NCBI GenBank assembly: GCA_016234555.1
Contig: JACRBJ010000009.1
Span: forward strand, 48,027-112,026
DNA length: 64,000 bases
Direction: 5' to 3'
Source of the DNA: Chloroflexota bacterium
GTDB lineage: Bacteria; Chloroflexota; Anaerolineae; Anaerolineales; Villigracilaceae
Below, one piece after another: positions 58,620-64,000 of this stretch (position 1 is its first letter; every line of letters begins with the position of its first letter). The notes under the pieces were generated by a model. That model did not search any database. It was not told where the DNA came from and saw only the letters and a program-made list of their open reading frames with translations. The position numbers and the translations under genes are program-made.

Positions 58620-59774
58620 TCATTCCACCAGCCCAACCAGGTCCGCTTTGACAAAGCCCTTTTGACCGGATTTGGTTTGCACGTTCAGCCATTTGCCAGC
58701 CTTGCCGATTTTCTTTCGCGCGGCTTTTTCATCCTCGATCACGAACAATTTCGCGCGGACTTTTTCCGTGGAAACGACAGCCGATTTTTCGGATGCGGTT
58801 GCGTAAACATTCGCGCCGAATTTTCCAACCCGCGAGGCGACGGCAACCACCAGTTGGGGAACCGTCACCGTCGGCGTTTTCTGCGGGGAGGTCGAGGCCG
58901 GCGTTGTTGTCACCGTGGATGGTGTTGCCGCCTGCGAGACTTTTTCCAGATACCACGCGGCGCAAAAGCCTTCATGTCCCTTGCTGTCTCTCACGCGCAC
59001 CCATTGATTCACGCCGCCGACCTTTGCGTAATCATCGGCGTTCAGCACGCCGAGCAGGGAACCCGCCGGCACAGACGCGATGATGTTCTTCGGGCTGGAG
59101 GTGTCCATGCTGGAGCGGATGTTCAACCCGGCGGTGACGTCCGCCTTGACCCGCACTGGGAATCCGCTGACAGCGGGTTGCTCCTGAGGCGTTTCCGCTG
59201 TGGCGGACGATGCCGGCACGGCGATCCCTCCGCTGGTGTTGAACGCCTCGTAGATGATGACGTGCATGATCGAACGCTTGAGCGGGTTGCCCTGACTGTA
59301 GCGGGGCATGAGGTAGGTCTTTTTTGTAACGTCGGTTTGATAGGGCCACGGGTCGAGCATGAGATAGTCGCTGCCCTCCTTGGCGTACAACACGACCCAG
59401 TGCGTGGAAAGACCCGGCGCGGGCGTGCTGTCCACCATCACGATCACCGGTTGACCTGCCGCGATGGATGCGTCGATCTGTCCAAGCGGCGCATCGGTGC
59501 TGGCGCAGGAGATGAAACTTTTCAGGCTGACCTGCGGATAAATCTGGTTGACCGCCCCCCAGCGTATCGCCGCGCTGACAAAACCATCGACCTTCTTCAA
59601 CTTCTGGTTGAGGGTTTTGGGCGTTTCGATGAAACCGTGTCCGCTGAGCAGCATTGCCACACTGGTCAACGCGCAGCCAACATAACCGATGGTGTCACCG
59701 GGGTCGCCGAAGCCGAGGATGTCTTCTTTCCACTTCAAGTCCTGCTGGGAATAATACACAAGTTGGAAGGTCAT
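58620..59774 (-). CDS. C39-like peptidase with SH3-type repeats
   Basis: In the 384-aa protein residues 1-200 form a papain-like C39 domain: QDLKWKEDILGFGDP, YVGCALTSVAMLLSGHGF with Cys34, HWVVLYAKEGSDYLMLDPW with His and Asp. Two SH3-like repeats follow (ADVTAGLNIRSSMDTSS; KFGANVYATASEKSAVV), separated by a Thr-Pro linker. There is no signal peptide, which is odd for a wall-binding hydrolase. ATG with GGAGAG upstream. Confidence 0.85.
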   Translation of the reverse strand: MTFQLVYYSQQDLKWKEDILGFGDPGDTIGYVGCALTSVAMLLSGHGFIETPKTLNQKLKKVDGFVSAAIRWGAVNQIYPQVSLKSFISCASTDAPLGQIDASIAAGQPVIVMVDSTPAPGLSTHWVVLYAKEGSDYLMLDPWPYQTDVTKKTYLMPRYSQGNPLKRSIMHVIIYEAFNTSGGIAVPASSATAETPQEQPAVSGFPVRVKADVTAGLNIRSSMDTSSPKNIIASVPAGSLLGVLNADDYAKVGGVNQWVRVRDSKGHEGFCAAWYLEKVSQAATPSTVTTTPASTSPQKTPTVTVPQLVVAVASRVGKFGANVYATASEKSAVVSTEKVRAKLFVIEDEKAARKKIGKAGKWLNVQTKSGQKGFVKADLVGLVE

Positions 59775-59871
59775 GGCTTGTTCTCTCCTCTCGATGGATT
59801 ATCTGGTTGATATGATTATACACTTCGCAGGCGAACATCATCGTTTCATTTGATATACTTGGCAGAATTTT

Positions 59872-62586
59872 ATGGACATCTCCCAGACCATCCACCTGCT
59901 TGGCGACCTGCTCGGACAGGTCATCTCGGAACTCGAATCGCCGCGCATCTTTGAGATCGAGGAGCGCATCCGCGCGCTGGCAAAAGCCCGTCGCAGCGGC
60001 GACCAGACGTCGGCGGGAAAACTACAGCAGGAGGTTGCCTCGCTGACGACAAAGGAGGCGCGCGCAGTTTCCGCCGCCTTTACCGCCTACTTCGACCTGA
60101 TCAACCGCGCCGAGGAAAACCAGCGTGTGCTGGATTTGCGCCACCGCGAAGATGAGGCATATCCCAATCCCATTCCCGAATCCATCGGACACACCATTGC
60201 CGCGCTCAAGGAACTCGGCGTCAGCCGGGAACAGATGGCGGACCTGCTCGAAAACCTTTCCATCGAACTGGTGCTGACCGCCCATCCCACCGAAGCCCGC
60301 CGCCGCACCGTGCTTTCCAAACTGGAGCATGTCACACAACTCATCGAGAAGATCAGCATGGGCAGCCTCCCGTCGCGCGCACGGGAAAAAGCCATCCAAT
60401 CCCTGCGAAGCGAAATTGCATCCCTTTGGCTCACTGACCGTGTGCGCGCCCGTGCCGTCAAGCTGACCGTGGAAGACGAAGTGAAAACAGGCATGTATTT
60501 CGTCGACACCTTTTTTTGGGGCGCCCTGCCTGCAATTCATGAAGACCTTGAAAACGCCCTTGCCCGCCATTACCCCGGTCTCCGCGCCCCTGACGGCTGG
60601 TTCAGCCTTGCCTCGTGGATCGGCGGCGACCGCGATGGCAACCCAAACGTCACCGCCGAAGTGACCGCCGAAGCCCTGCGTCTGCATCGCGGCTTGAGCG
60701 TGGAAAGTCACCGCAAAGGCTTCCAGGCGCTGGCGCGTCACCTCAGCATCAGCGCCAGCCGCATCCCGCCGCCACAGGAACTGATGGAGTGGATTGAGAA
60801 ACGTCGCCCCCTGCCGCCCCACATCGCCTACATCGAACAGCGCTATGCCAACGAACCATACCGCCTTGTGCTTGCGCTGCTCGCCTCCGACATGGCGGAA
60901 GCCTCACGCGAGGATATGAAAACGCACCTGTTGCAGAGATATGTCCACCGGGCACGTTTGCATGAAGACGATCTTGCTCGTCCGTTGGATTTGATCGCAT
61001 CTGCCATGCCCGCCAATCTTGCACAGGATGATTTGCAGGACATCCGCCGCAAGATAGGGATTTTTGGCTTGTACGCCGCCAAACTCGACATCCGCGAAGA
61101 CTCCAGCCGCCTGAACGCCGCGCTTGGCGAGATCCTGCGCGCACTAAACATCGAACCGGATTTCGAAAACCTGACGGCGGAAAAAAGGCTTGGGCTGGTC
61201 ACCCGCCTGCTGATGGAATCTGCCCCCGGCCTTTCCCAGCACCCAGGCGTGACTTCGTCCACCGCTGAGACCTGGTCGCTGTTCCGTTTGATTGGTCGCA
61301 CCCGAGAGCTTTACGGCGACAAACTGCTCGGCCCCGTCATCATCTCGATGACCCACTCCGCATCGGACGTTTTGACCGTGCTGCTGCTGGCGAAGTGGGG
61401 GGGCTGCCAGTCTGCCCCGCAGATTACGCCGCTTTTCGAATCCATCCCCGATTTGAGGGATGCGCCGCGCATCCTCGAAACCCTTTTCACTTCCCATGTC
61501 TATCGCGAACATTTGCGCGCGCATGGGGACAAACAAATAGTGATGATCGGTTACTCCGACAGCAACAAGGATGGCGGCTACCTGATGGCTAACTGGGCGT
61601 TGTACGAAGCACAGGAAGAGATCAGCCGCGTCGCAAAAAAATACAATATCAAACTGACCATCTTCCACGGGCGTGGTGGCTCCATCGCGCGCGGCGGTGG
61701 TCCCGCCGGCAGAGCCATCCGTGCCCAGCCGAAGCAAAGCGTCAACGGTCGTTTTCGACTTACCGAGCAGGGGGAGATCATCGCCTTGCGCTATTCCAAC
61801 CCCGGCCTGGCGCATCGTCACCTCGAACAAATTGCCAGCGCGGTCATCCTTGCCTCTGCCTCGTTACCCGCGCGATCTGTTCGCGAGCGCTCCGCGTGGC
61901 GCGATGCGATGAAACAAATGTCGGAAGTTGCCCGCCGCGCCTATCGCGTGCTGGTTTATGAAACGCCGGGCTTTATCGAATTCTGGCAATCCGCCACGCC
62001 GCTGGATCAGATCAAACATTTGCAGATCGGCTCTCGTCCATCTTCCCGCGCAAAATCGGGCGAAGTCAACCAGATCCGCGCCATTCCCTGGGTCTTCTCG
62101 TGGATGCAAAGCCGCTTCAACCTGCCGGGCTGGTACAGCCTCGGCACGGGACTTTCCGCCATTTCGGATTTATCCCTCCTGCGTGAAATGTACGACGGCT
62201 GGCCCTTCTTCAAAACCCTGCTTGCAAATGCCGAGATGTCCCTGCTCAAAGCCGACATGGACATTTCAGCCCTGTACGTGGACCTGGTTCCGAATCGAAA
62301 ACTGGCGGACCGGATATTTTCCACCATCCGCGCCGAGTACGAGCGCACGAAGGACGCCCTCCTGTCGATCACGCAACATTCCAACCTGCTCGAACTCGAG
62401 CCTGTCATACGCCAGGCTGTCCAGTTGCGCAACCCATATATCGACCCGTTGAACTATATCCAGGTGGAAACCTTGCGTCGCCTGCGTTCCCTGTCCGACC
62501 TCGAAAGCGCCGAAGCCGATGCCCTGCGCGAAGTGATGGCAATCACCATCAACGGCATTGCTTCGGGGTTGAGAAATACGGGGTAG
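59872..62586 (+). CDS. ppc: Phosphoenolpyruvate carboxylase
   Basis: It makes oxaloacetate from PEP and bicarbonate, replenishing the TCA cycle. In 904 aa the catalytic motifs are intact: LTAHPTEARRRTVLSKLEHV near residue 140 (His), GYSDSNKDGGYLMANW, FHGRGGSIARGGGPAGRAI near residue 600 (His and Gly-rich loop), and C-terminal GLRNTG. GDRDGNPNVT is also present. Upstream of the ATG is TATACT but no good RBS. It ends before a bidirectional terminator. Confidence 0.97.
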   Translation: MDISQTIHLLGDLLGQVISELESPRIFEIEERIRALAKARRSGDQTSAGKLQQEVASLTTKEARAVSAAFTAYFDLINRAEENQRVLDLRHREDEAYPNPIPESIGHTIAALKELGVSREQMADLLENLSIELVLTAHPTEARRRTVLSKLEHVTQLIEKISMGSLPSRAREKAIQSLRSEIASLWLTDRVRARAVKLTVEDEVKTGMYFVDTFFWGALPAIHEDLENALARHYPGLRAPDGWFSLASWIGGDRDGNPNVTAEVTAEALRLHRGLSVESHRKGFQALARHLSISASRIPPPQELMEWIEKRRPLPPHIAYIEQRYANEPYRLVLALLASDMAEASREDMKTHLLQRYVHRARLHEDDLARPLDLIASAMPANLAQDDLQDIRRKIGIFGLYAAKLDIREDSSRLNAALGEILRALNIEPDFENLTAEKRLGLVTRLLMESAPGLSQHPGVTSSTAETWSLFRLIGRTRELYGDKLLGPVIISMTHSASDVLTVLLLAKWGGCQSAPQITPLFESIPDLRDAPRILETLFTSHVYREHLRAHGDKQIVMIGYSDSNKDGGYLMANWALYEAQEEISRVAKKYNIKLTIFHGRGGSIARGGGPAGRAIRAQPKQSVNGRFRLTEQGEIIALRYSNPGLAHRHLEQIASAVILASASLPARSVRERSAWRDAMKQMSEVARRAYRVLVYETPGFIEFWQSATPLDQIKHLQIGSRPSSRAKSGEVNQIRAIPWVFSWMQSRFNLPGWYSLGTGLSAISDLSLLREMYDGWPFFKTLLANAEMSLLKADMDISALYVDLVPNRKLADRIFSTIRAEYERTKDALLSITQHSNLLELEPVIRQAVQLRNPYIDPLNYIQVETLRRLRSLSDLESAEADALREVMAITINGIASGLRNTG

Positions 62587-62632
62587 AAATGCAGAAGTCA
62601 CGCGCAGCGTGATGAATGTGGAATACAAAAAT

Positions 62633-62669
62633 AAAAAGCCTCGAAAGAGAAATTCCTTCGGGGCTTTTT
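62633..62669. terminator. Bidirectional terminator between ppc and the HAD gene
   Basis: AAAAAGCCTCGAA (62633-62645) pairs with TTCGGGGCTTTTT (62657-62669); A and T tracts on either side suit both strands. A small hairpin TCACGC-GCA-GCGTGA lies at 62599-62613. Confidence 0.88.
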
Positions 62670-62719
62670 GGCCTGTTTACCTTTTTACTTGTGTGCCTTT
62701 TCGCTTGCGTCCTGCCTGC

Positions 62720-63376
62720 CTACCCAATCTTCGGCGTATCTCCAATAATTTCCCATCCGCGCTGTAACGCCACTGCCTTCAACTTCGCTTCGGGATAAAC
62801 TGCCACAGGATGGTCGGAGTGTTCAAGCAGTGGCACGTCCAAAATCGTGTCGCCGTAGGCAACATCCACGCGGTCAACGCCTAGACGGCTGAGTACCTGC
62901 TCGATCTTCTTCTCATTCGCCATCAACTTGCCGACCATCCGCACCCGCCCGCCGACGATTTCGACCGGCGTGCCGATGGCTTGCGCTCCAATCCGTCTTG
63001 CAAACGGCTCGATGAAAGGCTCTACAACACTGCTCGCGATGTAAACCTTTGCGCCCTGCTCGCGGTGTTTGACCAGCCGCGCCACCACATCCTCGCGGCG
63101 CTTTTTCCAGAAGTCATGCTCCACAACCCACTCCGAGGCGTGCGCCAGTTTTTCAGGATTGGCGTCCTTGATGTAGGCGAGGCTGTCCACCATTAATTTT
63201 TGTCCCCACGCCTGCCAGTCTATCAGTCCGTTTTTCGCAAGGATGTATGAGGGCATGGCAGCCGCAAAATGGAAATTTGCGCGCAGTTTGTTCTGGTTGT
63301 GCCTGACCCAATCTACCAGCCCCAAAAACGGTGAGCCGGTGGTCAACGTGCCCATTAAGTCCGATGCGACGATCAT
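62720..63376 (-). CDS. HAD-superfamily protein (PSPase-like), altered motif I
   Basis: The 218-aa HAD-IB fold has ASDLMGTLTTG as motif I at the N-terminus, VYIASSVVEPFIEPFA as motif II, KLMANEKKIEQV (motif III Lys) and VAYGDTILDVPLLEHSD as motif IV. Motif I normally reads DxDGT; here the second Asp is Met, so the usual general acid is missing and phosphatase activity is doubtful. ATG 63376 follows AGAGGAAACC. Confidence 0.82.
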   Translation of the reverse strand: MIVASDLMGTLTTGSPFLGLVDWVRHNQNKLRANFHFAAAMPSYILAKNGLIDWQAWGQKLMVDSLAYIKDANPEKLAHASEWVVEHDFWKKRREDVVARLVKHREQGAKVYIASSVVEPFIEPFARRIGAQAIGTPVEIVGGRVRMVGKLMANEKKIEQVLSRLGVDRVDVAYGDTILDVPLLEHSDHPVAVYPEAKLKAVALQRGWEIIGDTPKIG

Positions 63377-63520
63377 GGTTTCCTCTGTGTGATTGAAAAA
63401 TTGACACATCCCGTGCGTATGTCATTGCAGGTAAAACACACTCCCGCTAAAAAAGATGTGGGCGTCCTGTCGAAAAACAGGGCGCCCACAAAATGTTGAA
63501 TGGATCGTGAGATCGAATGG

Positions 63521-63676
63521 TTACACTCTCGACAAACTGCTGTTGACCTTGCTGAACACGTTGCCGATGATGGGCCCCAGAATCATGAGCGCGGCGATAA
63601 CAACGATGGCAACCAAAACAAGAATCAGCGCATATTCCACGAGTCCCTGACCTTTCTCCTGTGGTGAGAATAACAT
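63521..63676 (-). CDS. Flp-type pilin
   Basis: A class IVb pilin prepilin of 51 aa: MLFSPQEKGQGLVEYALILV, with prepilin peptidase cleavage likely after Gly in KGQG and Glu5 of the mature form (LVEYA), then a hydrophobic helix and SKVNSSLSRV. GGAAAGGAGG lies upstream of the ATG, a very strong RBS. A near-identical second pilin lies upstream at 63903, so they form a tandem for a Tad pilus. Confidence 0.9.
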   Translation of the reverse strand: MLFSPQEKGQGLVEYALILVLVAIVVIAALMILGPIIGNVFSKVNSSLSRV

Positions 63677-63841
63677 GTGAGATACCTCCTTTCCTTGAAA
63701 GTTTTTCAGAAAAAAAGCTGAAAGTATATTCATTATAGTCAAAGGAGAAGCCAAATTACTTAACAGTTCGGTTAACTCCCCCTTACAGTTTTTGTCACCC
63801 CCGGCTGTAACCATCCGCTCCATGCGATAGAATCGTATTCG

Positions 63842-63884
63842 GGTGGCTTGTCGCTTGCGACAAGCCACCCGAATACATTTTCTT
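63842..63884. repeat. Perfect 20-bp inverted repeat between pilin genes
   Basis: GTATTCGGGTGGCTTGTCGC and GCGACAAGCCACCCGAATAC separated by only TT-type spacer, in the gap between the two pilins. It could be a terminator or mRNA stabiliser for the upstream pilin. Confidence 0.75.
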
Positions 63885-63902
63885 TCTTTTTATCCAGTTT
63901 TA

Positions 63903-64000
63903 CTAAACACTGGACAGACTGCTGTTGACCTTGCTGAACACGCCGCCAATTACGGGACCCAGGATCATGAGCGCGGCGATAACAACGATGGCAACCAAAA
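63903..64000 (-). CDS. Flp-type pilin, cut by window end
   Basis: Only the C-terminal 32 codons are present: LVAIVVIAALMILGPVIGGV then FSKVNSSLSSV, almost the same as the pilin at 63521. The start lies beyond 64000. Confidence 0.88.
   Translation of the reverse strand, partial: LVAIVVIAALMILGPVIGGVFSKVNSSLSSV

Overview
The window reads as a chromosomal piece of a Chloroflexota bacterium, most likely class Anaerolineae (inferred, not searched). The grounds are a purine pathway with PurH split into two genes, LysW-type ornithine/lysine genes, tandem Flp pilins beginning MLFSPQEKGQGLVEYA, many leaderless or nearly leaderless starts, and a large load of short palindromic repeats. No rRNA, tRNA, CRISPR array or prophage was seen.

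Layout. 1-5.4 kb: nucleotide operon (AICAR formyltransferase, purN, IMP cyclohydrolase, guaB, purB). 5.4-10.4 kb: carA and carB behind an arginine-rich leader peptide and attenuator, with an S23-type four-helix gene between them. 10.6-14.8 kb: AT-richer minus-strand accessory block (unknown protein plus J-domain protein, then a cassette-like run of DHFR-like, DinB, membrane and VOC genes). 14.9-17.4 kb: a second arginine attenuator, then argD/lysJ and argE/lysK. 17.6-21.9 kb: PHP, SurE, TSUP, SPFH-NfeD chimera, polysaccharide deacetylase. 23.2-27.5 kb: a locus with the parts of a ComQXPA quorum-sensing system. 27.8-32.3 kb: adenosine deaminase family and membrane proteins. 32.4-38 kb: Usp, EF-Tu domain-II-like, ADP-ribosylglycohydrolase, PlsY, PP2C and VWA-FHA. 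39-46 kb: guaA, xpt, maf, a penicillin-binding protein, rsgA, holB. 46.4-49.8 kb: a REP transposase inside its own repeats and small genes. 49.9-59.8 kb: nucleotidyltransferase, deoxynucleoside kinase, glycosyltransferases and polytopic membrane proteins. 59.9-64 kb: PEP carboxylase, a HAD protein and Flp pilins.

Three things stand out. (1) Positions 23211-27481 encode a 10-TM histidine kinase with a PDZ-like segment, a 57-aa peptide with Trp near its C-terminus, a ComQ-like prenyltransferase with an eroded isopentenyl-diphosphate motif, and a NarL-type regulator. That is the full part list of ComQXPA signalling, in an unusual gene order. (2) carAB and argD-argE/lysK each start with the same control element: a promoter with 16-nt spacer, an almost leaderless ORF rich in Arg codons, a pause hairpin, an antiterminator and a terminator, with compensating changes between the two copies. 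I infer ribosome-mediated transcription attenuation by arginine. (3) At least ten palindromic repeat families are scattered through the window, several of them in frame inside essential enzymes (CarA, CarB, GuaA, LysK). One family flanks the S23 gene, another the REP transposase.

Calls rest on reading translated sequence and motifs by eye. No database search was possible.
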